A stretch of 64,000 nt of DNA from Blakeslea trispora (lineage: Eukaryota; Mucoromycota; Mucoromycetes; Mucorales; Choanephoraceae). The stretch lies in contig JAIWNE010000062.1 in the NCBI GenBank assembly GCA_025331445.1, positions 124,001 to 188,000 on the forward strand, given 5' to 3'. The notes beneath the pieces were generated by a model. That model was not told where the DNA came from and did not search any database. It worked only from the letters and a program-made list of their open reading frames with translations. Shown here one piece after another: positions 45,806-59,046 of this stretch; the stretch's first letter is position 1; every line of letters begins with the position of its first letter. The position numbers and the translations under genes are program-made.

Positions 45806-47932
45806 TTGATTCAGACAGAATAAGGTATATATAAGAAAATAATAATAATAATAATAATAGGAAGAAAGAAAGAAAGAAAAATGATAGACAGAATGCTAGT
45901 TATTTATACTCTCAAAAAATAACAGTAAAAAAAAAGAAATGAATGTCAATTTTTAGAAATAATATTGAGTAGTTATTGTCACGTTTCTGGAATCTCACAT
46001 GTTGTAAATTTCATGGCTATGAGCTTATTCTTCCTTCCCTCTTAAAGCATGACGCAATGGTTTTGGTTTGTGTTGCCTATCTACTTGCCACGTTTTCTGA
46101 CTATTTTTTTGTAAAATGTACTCCCATCAAGGATACGCACGCACATCATTATTATGTCCACGTTATTTTTCCTCGTCTGTTTAGCAAACCAATATAATGC
46201 ACGGATGGGCATCGAGGCTCTCAAACCATTGTTTCGAAACAAATTGACAAATAAATGCATCCCTGCTTTACATAAGCTGAATTAAATCCAAATAATATAA
46301 TAATAATAATAATAAATTAAAAAATAAAGATGTGCTTATCCAATAAAATTCCAAGTTGATAGTTATAAAACAGGAAGTAACCGTATTTACTAGCAATTAC
46401 TAATCGAAATAAAAGACCACATTTCTATTATGAAAAAAAAAAGTGATTTTTAAATAAGAAAATGTTTTTTTATTTATAGTGTCTCTTTTTGCTATTGAAT
46501 GTTTAAAAGTTATTTTTTTTTTTATAGAATGCAAAGATTTCCCTTTTTTTAATTTTTCACTGGTTGTGCTGGGTAAAGCAACAAATAGGGTCCTTTTTTT
46601 TTTTGTGTTGCCTCAAAGTCATCCAATTTTATCGCCAGCTCAGGAAGGTTATTTCTAATTTGATTTTGGAAAATCCCTTTTTTTTTAAAAAAAAAAAAAG
46701 AAACATATTTATTAAATGGGGGGGGGGGGTTATCATTTATAGTGTGTGTGGGGAGAGGTACTGAATCAATACAGACAAATTTCAAGATTGATACTTTCAG
46801 ACTAGCCAAACAGCTTGATTTCATGAGATTGAGTTATGTTTTGGAGGAATAAGAAGACAATGCTTTCTTTATTCTAGCTTTTTGCAGCAATTGTTATATT
46901 GACCTTGTCCTTGGATTCAAGCCAGGTAAACAGTATGTGTTCTGTGAAAGTGGTGTTGTGTTTAAAGTACTTTTGACTGCATCTTTAGATTCGCAGTTCC
47001 AGGCAGAGTATTTCTTACTTGTTATTTAGACATGTTGCATTTAGACTCACTGTGTACTCTTATAGTTGATTATGAAAAAGGACTTTATTCAGGTCAGACT
47101 ATCACAACGTCAAATTTGATCAAAAGATGATAGGCTTGACTCCTAGTGCTTCATCTACATCAACATTCTATGATTTAAGGATAAATGCACCCTCTTTATG
47201 GATAGAACTTTTGCACATGTGTTCATTTATAGGATCACAGAACTTTTTTTTTTTAACATGAGAAATAAAAAAGCTTGCAATTCAATTTACAGAATAGTCC
47301 AATTTACTTGTCATGCTGTAATATTATATTCCTGCTCAACTATAGATAGGATGAGACTTTTTTTTTTCTTGCCTATTAGTAGGAAAACAGGAATCACTAT
47401 GGTTTCTATCATTGCCAATTGAACTGTTGGATGAGGAATACGAGTCATTTAGAGAGAACAATAGCCTTTTGAAATCAAAGGACTTGCTAAATATGATGGA
47501 TTAGTTTGACTCAGCACAAGATTTTGTCAGTGTTTTTTTTTTCGACCAAAAGTGTTCATATCTGTTCTTCACAAAAAAAAAAAAAAAAAAAGAAAAGAGA
47601 ACCATCTTGATTAATGTATATTTATTACAAAGAGAGAGAGAAAATATGTAAAAAAAAAAAAAGAAAAGAAACCGACTATGATAATCACCAAAATGTTAAT
47701 GGCTTGTTCTGATAGTGGATCTATACATATTTATAACAAGTACATTATAAATACAAAAAAAAAAGTGCATATTAAAAAAGATAAAATAGCACAATTGTGT
47801 AGGATATAGGATGTGAGATATTACAACATAGGATATAATAAAAAGAAAGAAAGAGGTATCAAATAAGCAAGCTGACTAAAAAAAAAAAAAAAAGAAAGAA
47901 GGACTACATTTATCTTGGTCTATAAAATCAAC
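45806..47932. other. Intergenic, no gene seen
   Basis: About 2.1 kb upstream of the zinc-cluster gene. It contains AAT/ATA microsatellites near 45838-45860 and 46296-46312, a G10 run at 46719-46728 and a long A run near 47573-47592. No protein-like frame. Confidence 0.55.
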
Positions 47933-48466
47933 TTATCGTCCCTGAAAAAGCGGATTCTTTTTAGCTTCAGCAACACCTACGTGATCCAAATATGCATCAG
48001 GTTGCATAATCCGAGACAGTCGGTATTTCACACCCAAGTAACTAAGATAGTTATTCTTGGGAAATACTCGGACTCGCTTTACATTGGGAAAATGATTATC
48101 CTGAATATCCACAAAGGTACCGCCAACTGTTAATGTCTGTTCAAGTCGAGTTTGGTTTCCTGTATCAAACGGCACCCATTTCTCATTCATAAACACAAGC
48201 CAAGTAAAGTTCCAGGATCGAGTTGACTGAGGTGGTAAAGATATTGAAGGTGCTGATAAGGAGGGCATCCAGGTAAATGATGAATTCATCCGTCTAGAAG
48301 GCAAAAGTGTTTCAAGAGATGATAATGAAGAAGAAGGAGATGAGATGGGCGAAGTATAATGATTTTGTTGTTGTTGTTGTTTGTGTCCATAGTGTTGATA
48401 TGATTCAGTTGAAATAGGATGAAATGTAGGATAATGCATCATACTCAATTTTGGTCCTGCACTCAT
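47933..48466 (-). CDS. Small WWE-like domain protein, 177 aa
   Basis: Intronless. The ATG at 48466 is the last Met before the ordered region. The frame stays open upstream, but that part translates only a T/A-tract into poly-Lys and poly-Phe. Residues 1-82 are Ser/Gln/Tyr-rich and disordered. Residues about 85-152 form a compact domain with SWNFTWLVFMNEKWVPFDTG, NQTRLEQTLTVGGTFVDIQD, KRVRVFPKNNYLSYLGVKYR. The pattern of a W-rich first strand, W.PFD.xNQ..LE and a final RV..F..YR segment resembles the WWE fold, which in other proteins binds ADP-ribose or mediates contacts in ubiquitin systems. Family membership is inferred from pattern only. Confidence 0.6.
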   Translation of the reverse strand: MSAGPKLSMMHYPTFHPISTESYQHYGHKQQQQQNHYTSPISSPSSSLSSLETLLPSRRMNSSFTWMPSLSAPSISLPPQSTRSWNFTWLVFMNEKWVPFDTGNQTRLEQTLTVGGTFVDIQDNHFPNVKRVRVFPKNNYLSYLGVKYRLSRIMQPDAYLDHVGVAEAKKNPLFQGR

Positions 48467-48784
48467 ATTAAAAAGAAAGAAAAAAAGGGTAAGAAAGAAA
48501 AAAAAAAAGAGGCGTTTTTTTTTTTTTTTAATCATTGCATGAACGAGGTCATGGGAGGACTCTAGTCACACTTGTTATTAAGGTTAAACAGTTCAAGTGA
48601 TTTAGCGCTCCATAATAATAACTTTAAAAAACACATGGATTATACACAAAAAAAAAAAAAAAAATTCGCTTATATCACAAGGGCATTCTTTTTTTTTTTT
48701 TAATCATATTATTACTATTCCAAAAAAAAGGGGGGGGGACTGTACAGACAAGAAGTGGTTTTCTATAATTTATAATGTATATAA

Positions 48785-51700
48785 TCAATCCTGTAAAGGC
48801 ATATTGTGCAATCGTTTGCCTATCAGATACGTATCGTCTCTTACAGATTGCAACCACATGTCAATAAGCTTCTTGATGATGAAACCCGAAAAAATACTCA
48901 TTACGATACAGAAAATAATAGGATAAGTATATCTTGTGACAACAATTTGAAGTGAAGGGTCACCTAATAAAGCATATTAAAAGTGAGTTCTATATTGCTC
49001 TGTTATGTTTCTGAGGGATACGTTACCCAACATTTGAAGAATGCCCCAAGATATCATACCAGGGGCGATGATCGCAAGTAGTGCAGAAGCTATCACAGGA
49101 ACAATCACAGAACGTGTGATATTCCACAAGTTAGCTTGCATCATATCCTCACCAATAATCTCGTTCAATTTTTGTCGAATTCTATTATTGGCGGGAAGCA
49201 CATGAATAAGATGGTGAATAATGCTCATATAGGCAACGCCAAAAGACCAATTCTAAAGTAGTACAGATATGTTCCCATGAGTCCAAAAGGAAGTTTAAAA
49301 AATAGATGAGAAAAATTTTACCTGAGACAAATGAATCACTAGTCCTTTATCCGAGTTTGAACTACGGATCGGCATAAACACAAACAGGTCTACTGCAATT
49401 CCAAGCAAGAGAGGCATCACAAAGCCAAAAGTACTGGCTAAATAGAAAAACTTGGCCACCTAATCAAGCTGTTTCCTTAGTTCTAAAGATGCTAGAAAAT
49501 AATCAGATTGTTTACCTTGGCTAACTTTTGTTGCAGATACGTCATAACTTGATGAGTTGAAAGAATGTAACCATCGTAAATCCAATGAGCTACAATTGCC
49601 ATAGCAACCATAAGATAGATACCAAGTGCAAACGAATAAAGGTCGTTTACATGTGAGTCAGGTGCAAGATAGAAACTAAATAAGATACGACCCAGCAATA
49701 CTATTTTTTTTTTGTGTGTGTTGAGTGAATTTTCGTCTTTCAATCATTGTAAATCAACTTACATGGTACCACTGTGACTGAACAAGTAAAGACAGAAATA
49801 GAGAACCACATGTATATCAAAAAGATAATGATCTATAAGATAAGCAATAAGCAAATTACATTCGTTGCTGTCATATTCTGAACTTACCCTTTGTTTGAAA
49901 TGAGGAGGAGCATAGACAACAATAGTAGATTGTGACTCGTCCATGGTATCAGCAGCAGCAGGGTGCATTCGGCTTCTTTCCTGCTCATCCAATGCTTCCA
50001 AGGTAACAGGATCAACAGGAACCAACATACGTCGCTTGGGATCAACAGGCACACTATCATATTTGGGTACGCGCAAAAAGGTGCCATCTCGTACAAATAC
50101 AACATCACCTTCTTGAACAGATACATCATCATCTGGTATATCGGGCTTAGACCGAAGCAACCATGCTTTCCAAGATCTATAGACAAATCGGCCTTGCTCA
50201 TCAGGTTGTGACTGATTAAACATAAACGAGGTAAGACGCAACTGACGTGAAGCAAGATGCCACCAGAGGTCAAGTGCTTTCTTGGAATAGGCTCGAGGAT
50301 TGACCAGATTCACCAAGGGAGGGAGTAAAAACTGAATGATCAGCAAGTCAACTGCCAAAGTAGAAAGAGGCGTATGGAAAGGTAAGCGAAGAGGAAAGAC
50401 AATGCTGGTGTAGCCCAAGGAATAGGTGACTGTGCCTACACCAAACACTAGCATGACCGAATAGATTAAGGCAGATTGACTGATTTTGTGTAGCAAGTTA
50501 GGGAAAGGGCGCTCCACCATCTCTTGTACTGGATGGAACTGAGGATCATTTGGGTCGCGAATAAACCACATGACACCAGGACGAATGATTTCGCGACAGA
50601 CAGTAATAAAAATAGCAAAGTAAAACAACACACCTGTACCTAGGAACCAATGTAAAAAGTAAGAAGAGTAAGGACTCTTGAGATGGAAAATGTAGCGAGT
50701 GGCAATAGAAGCATTAGCAAACAAAGGCAGTGTAGCCAAATCAAGCAAAAAACCACAGACAGTAGGAAAAACAACCAATTCGATTAGGATAAAGAACAAG
50801 ACCTTGAGAAAAATACCTTGTTGGCGGATGATGTTCTGAACTGTCTCGGAAGCACTACCAGTGCGGCGGCGAGTCATATGACGACGGCGGCGACTTTGTT
50901 GTGTTAAATACCAAGAGCCTAGGCCTATCAAGACAAGATAGCCTACAAGGATACACATACTACGATCCAAGCCAGTATGGCCTGTAGCAAAGCGATGCCA
51001 GCGAACCAGTGCCATAGAGCCCATGGCCTCCAATTTTGATTGAATAAAAGGTAAATCCATCTGAATGATGGCATTGGATAGTGAATCCATGGTTGTGTTG
51101 GTCATCGTTGTGTTGCTCACTGTTTGCACAGCATTCGCTTGGATCTCATGTACCAAATTGTGTTGCATAGCATCGACAGCAGATTGAATATCTTTAGGAA
51201 CCAAAGGCTTAAGATGAGACCAAATAGAAGGCATCAAGAAATCAAGAACAAAATCAACAAGAGGATCTGTAATCAAACGCATCATGTAGATAGGTGTCTC
51301 CACAAAGGTGATTGGTCTAATCATGATGACCAAACGCCCAACCACATAAGGAATCCATACAGCTATGCCTAAACAAAGACTGATCATCAAAGACATCAAG
51401 ACTGAGTTTTGAACAAGCATCCAGGGGTTGCCTCTTAAGCCAATAGCCTCCAATACACCATTCATATCATCACCAATATCTAAGGGTTCGTCCTCTTCAG
51501 CTGCCTGTGCTTGTTCCTGTGCTTGTGCTGGTACCATCAAGCCAGGCTGTCTGTTATTGTTGTTCATCATCAACTCACGCTCAAAAGCAGCGAGAATATC
51601 ACGAGGATTGTTGGGATCCTGTCTGCCCAAGTGTTGTTGTAGAATACGTTGGACAGCTGCCTCATTTAACTGTCTTTGGTCAGCATCATCGCCTTCCTCA

Positions 51701-52899
51701 TCTTCCATTCTTTCTTCCTCTTCATCCATATATTCATTATCCCAACGATGGTGATGAAAATGTTCACCTTCTTCTGGCCAAACAGGACTGCCAATGGCTG
51801 GCTCATCTTCATCGCTCTCGTTATCATGCAATAAGGGTTGTCTTTGTTCATCGTCATCTAGTTGCAAATGGTTGGGTTCTTCTTGTGGAGAATTGATCAC
51901 TTGCATAGCGTTCAACAGGGTATCGATAGCCACTTGTTCTTGAAGCTGATTGTCCTCAGCTTGAAATACAGGCTGGAGTTGCGGTGGTTGTTGCTGAGCT
52001 GGCATAGCTTGTACTGGCATAACTACTGGCTGTTCTGCAGGCAAATTTTGCATGACCCATTCTCTAAACAAATAAGCAGCTACAAAGATGATAATGACAA
52101 ATGCAGTAATAATTTGACCTTCAAGACAATCAGATAGAAATGTCCTGTCGAAACAAGTTAATTCGGTGTTTCCAGTGCTTTTTTTTTTTTTTTTCGTTCG
52201 GGTGACTTACTTGAAAGTATTCATCCAAAAAGAGCCTGTTTCTATAGTCTCGGCCTTTGTTTCTATGTCAACAGGTTCTTGGGTTGTTTCGTTTATGTAA
52301 CTATTGAATCCGATATTCTCTCCACTCCAAAAATAAAATCGCCAAGTCCATAAGGTGAAATTGGGCAAAATAACAAGCCAGACAATACCCACGACTAGCC
52401 CCCGAAGGCAAGTCTTGATCAGCAACATCAAACGGCGTATCAATTGAGAGCATAACACGTAAAAGGGTACTTTCTCAGGCATGTCATCTCGATAGATTGG
52501 TGAAAAAGTAAATGGGTGCTCACATAATTCACAATACCTAAAATAAAACAATGTCTCCCTTTTTTAGTTGTCTATTGTTCGTAAAGAGGAGAGGGAGGGG
52601 GGGAAATGTATTTAAATAAAGAAGGAGGGGGGTGTGTGCTTACTTTTTTCTACTGTGAGATAACCATTCTATTAAGCTACAGACATGTCAGAAAATGCCA
52701 ATGTCATTACTTTAGATCATCTTACCAATCTTCATGCACAAAGCGAATACTTCCAGAGCATTTACAAGGGTGATAAAGTGGATGATCAGGCGTAGATTCA
52801 CTTCTACAGACCCTACAAATTTCTATAGATCTTATTTCTAGATTGTGCGCGGTTGTTGTAGAAATGGCTTTTTTTCTTCTTACCTTGATCTTCATCCAT
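48785..52899 (-). CDS. doa10: ER ubiquitin ligase Doa10/SSM4 (MARCHF6, TEB4)
   Basis: Ten exons, 52899-52884, 52822-52726, 52676-52644, 52537-52211, 52144-49888, 49832-49763, 49700-49516, 49459-49322, 49252-49027 and 48963-48785, give 1175 aa. Residues 8-54 are a RING-CH finger of C4HC3 type: Cys 8, 11, 25, 27, His 35, Cys 38, 51, 54 ([33 protein letters not shown]). Many membrane helices follow, with an acidic Gln/Glu-rich loop between the second and third spans. The C-terminus ends [14 protein letters not shown], typical of the family. Doa10 sits in the ER and inner nuclear membrane and ubiquitinates ERAD-C substrates and sterol-pathway enzymes with Ubc6/Ubc7. It is slightly shorter than the yeast protein, with a complete RING and C-terminal element. 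Confidence 0.95.
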
Positions 52900-53519
52900 G
52901 ACTAATTAAGAAAAAAAAAAGGGGACAGAAAAGGGTGTGAGTCTGTTCTTTTTTTCTTCTTCTTTCTGTTCTATTGGCAAACTAATACAAGTAAAGAAAA
53001 AGAGAAAGGGAGTGTTTCTTTAAGGAAACAAATATCAATATGATTTTTTATATAAAAAAAAAAAGAAGGAGAAACCCGAAAAAAAAATGAATTCTCGAAG
53101 ATTACTTTAAGCTTGCTGGTTTTTTTTTTTTGAGACAAAAATAGACAATTTTTTAATTTAGATTGTAGTAGCTGTAACATGTATTTTCCAGTAGTATGAG
53201 ATGATATGCTTCATATTAGGATTTATTGTGTAAACACTGCATTGACGTCTAATATGGGCTTTGGAGGAAATAATTAAGATTTTGTGCTACTAAGCTTGCT
53301 GCTTTGCTATAAAATCTGATGGCTATTGTTCTTTTGCTGAGTGAAATGAACCTACTAATTAAGTTTTTTTAAAAAAAAAAAAGTGATTACATGACGTATC
53401 CTTCATTGAAAAAAAAAAAAGAGAGAGAAATCGATTTATTATGACAATATACTATTATTTACAGGTTAAGAGAGAGAGAAATGGTTTTTAATACAAAGTG
53501 ATAGACGATCTTTCTCCTA
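52900..53519. other. Intergenic: Doa10 5' side, homeobox gene 3' side
   Basis: 620 bp between two minus-strand genes, with several poly-A/T tracts and GA repeats near 53418-53430 and 53470-53480. Short frames on the minus strand are low complexity. No gene seen. Confidence 0.5.
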
Positions 53520-54309
53520 TCAAGTCTTGGAATGATTTGTTTCATTACGGTCTGTACGGACATATTCCGCAGCAGAGGCTAGTAGATCGATAGCAGAGGG
53601 CTTGCGCTGATAAGGATGATGAAAAACATGTTTTGTAGGTGGAGGAGAAGGTGGTAATTCTTCAGAGTAAGCTAGTGGATGATGCTCATGATGCCTTGGT
53701 GGCCCAGCAGAGACTGGAGTCACTACATAAGGAGAAGACACATGCGCGAATGGTAGTATCTGTGATTTAGATGGTAATTGAGAGTGTTGATGATAAGGCA
53801 AGTGAACACCTTCAACGGCTGATGTGGTTCTAGATAGAGGTGGTGGTATGAAAGCGGAATGTCTTCGGCTATTGGTCATATTTCTAGACCTATTCATTTT
53901 GGCTCTACGATTTTGAAACCAAACCTGTCGTTTGAGAAAATATATCAAAAGATGAGAACTGCATTAGGCGCATTTGTCAATTTTTTTTTCTTCTTCTTAC
54001 CTGTACTTCTCGTTTAGTCATGTCTAATTCATTTGCAAGGTTTTCTCTGATTTCAGAACTTGGGGTATCTGTCTGGTCAAAGACTTCCATTAATCGATTG
54101 TATTGAGAAGGTGATATTCGCTTTCTTTTAGCTTTAGATAGCTGAGAAGACATTTGTTTTGCTGTAGTAGGTGAAGTCTGTCCACTCGAAAGAACAGGCG
54201 AAGTAGAAGAACTTCTATCAAATGTGTATTCAGATGTTCTCGGGTCGCTGTCATCGTTCAATAAAGCTGAAATAGACAAGGAGCCTCTACGATTGTCTTC
54301 GTTTTCCAT
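53520..54309 (-). CDS. Homeodomain transcription factor
   Basis: Two exons, 54309-54001 and 53924-53520, give 237 aa. The homeodomain covers about residues 61-117: KRKRISPSQYNRLMEVFDQT, then SSEIRENLANELDMTKREVQ, then VWFQNRRAKMNR. The recognition-helix residues Trp105, Phe106, Asn108 and Arg110 are intact. The intron falls between VQ and VWFQNRR, a position where many homeobox genes are split. Flanks are Ser/Thr/Pro-rich and His-rich without other domains. Similar fungal proteins (YOX1/PHX1-like) regulate cell-cycle or stress genes, but a specific role cannot be assigned. The ATG chosen gives MENEDNRRGS, with an in-frame upstream extension that looks non-coding. Confidence 0.93.
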
Positions 54310-55584
54310 ACAGATAAGATTATTTTTTTTCTGCTTTCTTGAGCAAATAAAATAGGAGAGAAAAATACAAATGAATTTGATAATTATAAATTCATGCAAT
54401 TCATAAAGTCAAAAAAAAGTGTGTGCCCGTATGCGCTGTTGCATATGTATGCGTGGCTATTTTATCATTAGCAAATGAAACTTTAAGTTTTGTTTTATTG
54501 TTCACTGCACAGGTTTCAATTTCATCAAGCCTTATTTATTAGTAAAAGCAGTGACGACTTGATTGGTGTTTGATTTAAAGAGAAAAAAAAAAGTATCTCA
54601 GATAGTGCGTGATACAGAAGATTTCAAATTGTTTCATACTCATCAAGCCATCTTAAGGAAAACGATAATAATAGTTACAACAGAAATCATTGATAGAATT
54701 CTTTTTTTTTGTATGCTTGATGATATATGGTGTACGGGCATCTCAAAAGCTCCCTTTTCTTTTCTTTTCTTTTCTGTTGAACAATAGTAATTTGTTCCGA
54801 GATTCTTCCAGAAAAAAAAAATAGTATGTCTTGGTGTGGCTAGTTGCATTTTTTTTTTAAAGTAGCAATCATACCAACTGCTTTGACTGAACTTAAACTC
54901 GAAACTATGCGTGCGACTATAGAGTAGCTGTACAACATGATCAATGCTTATATTGATTGTGTTTGTTGTTTCAGTCTATTGTCATTCCGAAAAAAAAAAA
55001 GTTTACAAAATCGCTTAAAGTCAGATTTTCTCAAGCTATGTTTCAGCTAAACTTTTATCATTTCAGCAATTTCATGCAATTTGTACCTGACTTCCTTTTT
55101 GTTTTTTTTTCTTTAGTTACTTGAATCTTGTTGATAATCTATACAGTATTTTCGCAAGATTTTTCCATTGTTTTATATTCTTTAAAATCAGGTCCCTATA
55201 GAGCTTTTAGTATCTTTATAGCCAGTGTAATTTTTTGATAAACACTATAGATGAATCATGATTAATTCTAAACATCGCCTCATTAAACAGAGAGTCTAGA
55301 GAATGCTTTGATTAGCAATAAATCATGTTGATAACATTATGTCTCTTCTGTTCTACTTTAGCTTGTAAGAAAAATAAGTCAAGTATCACGCGCGTGGATC
55401 TATGCTGGTCATTTGTCTGTCTTAATATTTGTTTGTATATCACAGAAAGCATAAAAGGCTGTCCTGTGTTTTTTTTGGAATCTTTTCTTCTTGAAACTAT
55501 CCTTGTCTCGATTGTATATTGACGGTTCTATACATATTTTCTTCTTGAAAACGAGTACAATTTATCAATCGCATTGCAAATAAC
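54310..55584. other. Intergenic, no gene seen
   Basis: About 1.3 kb, AT-rich, with frames only of low-complexity type. It must hold the homeobox promoter near 54310-54500. Confidence 0.5.
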
Positions 55585-55821
55585 ATGGAACATGAATATG
55601 ACCAATTAAGTTTACAAAATTCCATGTCAAGACGTCAGAGACAGCGCTATGTCTTGTTTGGTATTCTTGTTGTGGTTTCAATGATATGCGTATTTGCTAG
55701 CTATTTACTCTCATCAACCAACAAACCAACATGCTCTGACCGCATTATATGGATACCTGATTGCAACAGAGAAGAATACGCATACAACACCACATTAAGC
55801 GAGAAATTATCATCCAAATAA
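55585..55821 (+). CDS. Small single-pass membrane protein, 78 aa
   Basis: An intronless frame: a short polar N-terminus with basic residues (SRRQRQR), one hydrophobic span at about residues 22-44 (YVLFGILVVVSMICVFASYL), then a luminal or extracellular tail with two Cys and NTT, a possible N-glycosylation site. The positive-inside rule suggests type II topology. The composition is protein-like and unlike the neighbouring low-complexity frames, but no homology is recognised, so it could be chance. Its stop lies about 1.3 kb before AzgA. Confidence 0.45.
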   Translation: MEHEYDQLSLQNSMSRRQRQRYVLFGILVVVSMICVFASYLLSSTNKPTCSDRIIWIPDCNREEYAYNTTLSEKLSSK

Positions 55822-57160
55822 AGACTTTTCCGCTCTGGAACAATGAAGGAGGGGGGGAGAGAGAAAATAGATTATTTTTCGATCAGATCTAAATATTTGG
55901 GTGCCTTTCCCTCTTGTATCATATTGGTTTTTAAGAATAAATTTGCATGCCATAGTTTCTTGTTTTAGAAAACTCTTTTTCCTTTTTTCATCGCTTCCGT
56001 GGGAACAAAAACAATAGGGGTCTATATCATCATGCGAATGTTTTTGAATAAAACATATTAGCTAGTGAAGGGGCTCTGCTTTACTGCGGTTGCTTTGATA
56101 AGGTATATTGCTGTACTAGAAAAAAAAAACTACTTGACTGTGCCTTCCTCCTTTTTTATAAATACAAGCTATAGTCTTCTACCTGAAACAAAAGGATACG
56201 TTATAAAAATGACAAGAGCCATTGCTTTCCATAAAGCATAATCGAACCGTTGATTGGGCATGTGTGGTCTTTTCTCTCTCTCTCTCTCTTTAAAAACGCG
56301 CAATTAATGTTAAGCTGACATAATATTTCAATGTGCAGTTTCTTCTTACCAATACAAGCTATTACTTAGTGATTCTTGTCAGGCAAAAAGAGAAAGCTTG
56401 CTAGGCTTATTGCTCTGCTGTATTTGATTTGTTTGAATCGATGTATTTTCAATAAGCTGTGAAGCAAAATGTGCTTCCATTATTTCTTTATTAAAAAGTG
56501 AGAAAAGATTCATCAGCTAAAACAACTTGGTTTATACGAAAAGATTAAGTCTTTATCATTTGATGAAATACCATTAGAACTCCCACCTTCCACTAGTATA
56601 TCTGTATGTATTTTATGTACCTGTTAATCCAATTAAGTAGTCAACAGTATACGGCAGTAACATACATTGCCGATTTTTATATTAAAAGATAAAGAAGTCA
56701 GAGGAAAACAATGCGCACTCCTTATACAATAAAAGAAAGCCAGTCTAGATACAACAATCCCAAATCTATATAAGCTGTATTAAGAGAGGAATCATACGAT
56801 AACCAATTGCCATCCTTTGACATTTCAAACCCCATTAAAATTGTCCTTTTGGTTTTTTATTTTCCGCTTTTTGTATTCCGACCTTTGGTGTTGGAGTAAT
56901 TGTACTTTTGGAGAAAAAAAGCCGCTTTCTATTCGTTCATGTAACGTAGTAGCACTTTGAAAACTGTCAAAAACAGCCTGATGTAATACAAATTTCGAAG
57001 AAGAAAAAAAAACTTTTTTTTTGCTGGCCTGAAATAGATGTCCTTCATTCTTTTCTTTTTCTTTTCTCTACACTACTGTCACTTGTCATTATTTGTTTAT
57101 TTACCTTCACAAACAACTCTTCTTTTGTCCTACTAAAACAAGAATCATTAACAATATCAA
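55822..57160. other. Intergenic, upstream of AzgA
   Basis: About 1.3 kb with a CT dinucleotide tract at about 56274-56291 and CT-rich DNA just before the AzgA start codon. No gene seen. Confidence 0.5.
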
Positions 57161-59046
57161 ATGTCTTGGGTGGATAGACTAAATGATTATGTTGCTCGAA
57201 CAAGGTTTGGAAGATATTTCCAACTAGAGCACTCGGGTCATAAAAGAGAGAGAAAAGGCACCAAATTCTCCACTGAACTTCGTGCTGGTCTCACTATTTT
57301 CTTCGCTATGGTAAAGATTCTAGAAAACACAAAGAGACACATTTATATAACATTACCTTTTTTTTTCATGGCATAACTGTATAGGCTTATATTATCTCTG
57401 TAAATGCTTCGGTTATTTCCGAAAGTGGTGGCACTTGTGTATGTAATGCTACAGCTGGTGATCCTACTTGTGACAAAGATGCAGATTACATGCAATGTAT
57501 TTATGAACTTAAGCTTGACATGATCATGGCTACATCTGTTATTGCTATGATTTCGAGTATCTTAATTGGTGTATTTGCCAACCTTCCTCTAGGCATGGCT
57601 CCTGGGTGAGTTAGTTGTTGACACTATATGATGCATCTGTACTTATTTCTCTCGTTTATTAGTATGGGTCTGAATGCTTATTTCACATACACTGTTGTTG
57701 GTTACCATGGCTCAGGCAATGCTTCTTATCAAACTGCATTGGCTGCTGTTTTCCTTGAAGGCATGATTTTCTTTGTACTGACTATATTTGGTATACGTCA
57801 ATGGCTTGCCCGTGTTATTCCAATGAGTATTAAAGTAGCTATGGGCTGTGGTATTGGTCTTTATCTTTGCTTTATCGGACTCCAATCTTCTGCAGGTATC
57901 GGTCTTGTTCGCCTTGATTATTCTACTTTGGTTACTCTGGGTGGCTGTCCTAGCGATGCTTTGGACGCACACGGGTCATGTCAATGGGGCCATATGACTT
58001 CGCCCACTTTATATATGGGTCTTTTGGGTCTTATGTTGATGGCTATTCTCTTGATGTACCGTGTCCGTGGCGCTATCTTGATTGCCATTCTTGCTATTGC
58101 CATTACTTCTTGGCCACGTAACAGTCCTATTACTTATTTCCCATATACACCTCAGGGTGATAATATGTTTGACTACTTTAAAAAGGTCGTTACTGTTCAC
58201 AATTTACAACACGTCCTTGGCAAATTTGATTTTAACTTCAACAATCGCCAAATTTGGATTGCTTTAATTACCTTCTTGTACGTTGATATTCTTGATACTA
58301 CTGGTACTATGTACTCCATGGCTCGTTACGGTGGTTTCACTGATAAGGCAGGTGATTTTGAGCATTCCACTAAGGCCTTCTTGGCTGATGCTTGTTGTAT
58401 CACTGTAGGTTCTTGCTTTGGCAGCTCCTCATGTACAGCTTTTGTCGAGTCTGGTGCAGGTATTGCTGAAGGTGGTCGTACAGGTATCACTGCTATTACA
58501 GTGGCCTTTGGCTTCTTTATCTCTATCTTCTTTTCCCCCATTTTTGCTAGCTTCCCTCCATGGTCTACAGGTCCTGCCTTGATCATTGTAGGCTCCATGA
58601 TGACATCTAGTGTGCGTAATATCAATTGGGACTATCCTGGAGACGCCATTCCTTCATTCATTACCATGGCCGTTATGCCCTTCACTTATTCTATTGCCTA
58701 TGGTGTGATTGGTGGTATCGTTTCTTACATCATTATTAATGGTGTTGTTTTTATTGTCGACAGAATCACTGGTGGTCGCGTTCATCCCGACTATTCAACT
58801 CGCGAAAATTGGTGGACAGCCGTCTTGAGCCGATCTTTTGTACCTTTATGGCTACGTTATGTGATGGCTAAAATTCGTGGCCAGCCTTTTGACTGGCATC
58901 AAGATGATTGTGATTTTGAAGACGAAAATACAGCTCAAGCACAAATGGATCCCAGCCACTCTCATAGTGCTGCTGTTACTATTGGTGGCTCTTCTATTCA
59001 TGAAACACCTTCAACAACTGACTTGGGAAGACCTGAAAAGCGTTAG
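57161..59046 (+). CDS. azgA: AzgA-like purine (adenine/guanine/hypoxanthine) permease
   Basis: Three exons, 57161-57310, 57385-57605 and 57663-59046, give 584 aa. The N-terminus MSWVDRLNDYVARTRFGRYF, with LRAGLTIFFAMAYIISVNAS, is standard for the AzgA branch of the NAT/NCS2-related transporters. Core motifs include ANLPLGMAPGMGLNAYFTYT, DILDTTGTMYSMARYGGF and SSSCTAFVESGAGIAEGGRT, the last forming the purine-binding re-entrant region. A hydrophilic C-terminus is Ser/His-rich. The protein should have about 14 membrane segments and import purines with protons at the plasma membrane. A Cys-containing loop after the first span (GTCVCNATAGDPTCDKDADY) matches the extracellular insertion seen in fungal AzgA proteins. 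Confidence 0.96.

Noticed and set aside
51428..51896. Long open frames antisense to the Doa10 gene
   Set aside because: They are shadows of the Gln/Glu/Asp-rich coding exon on the opposite strand. Composition mirrors that exon and no start context or domain is seen.
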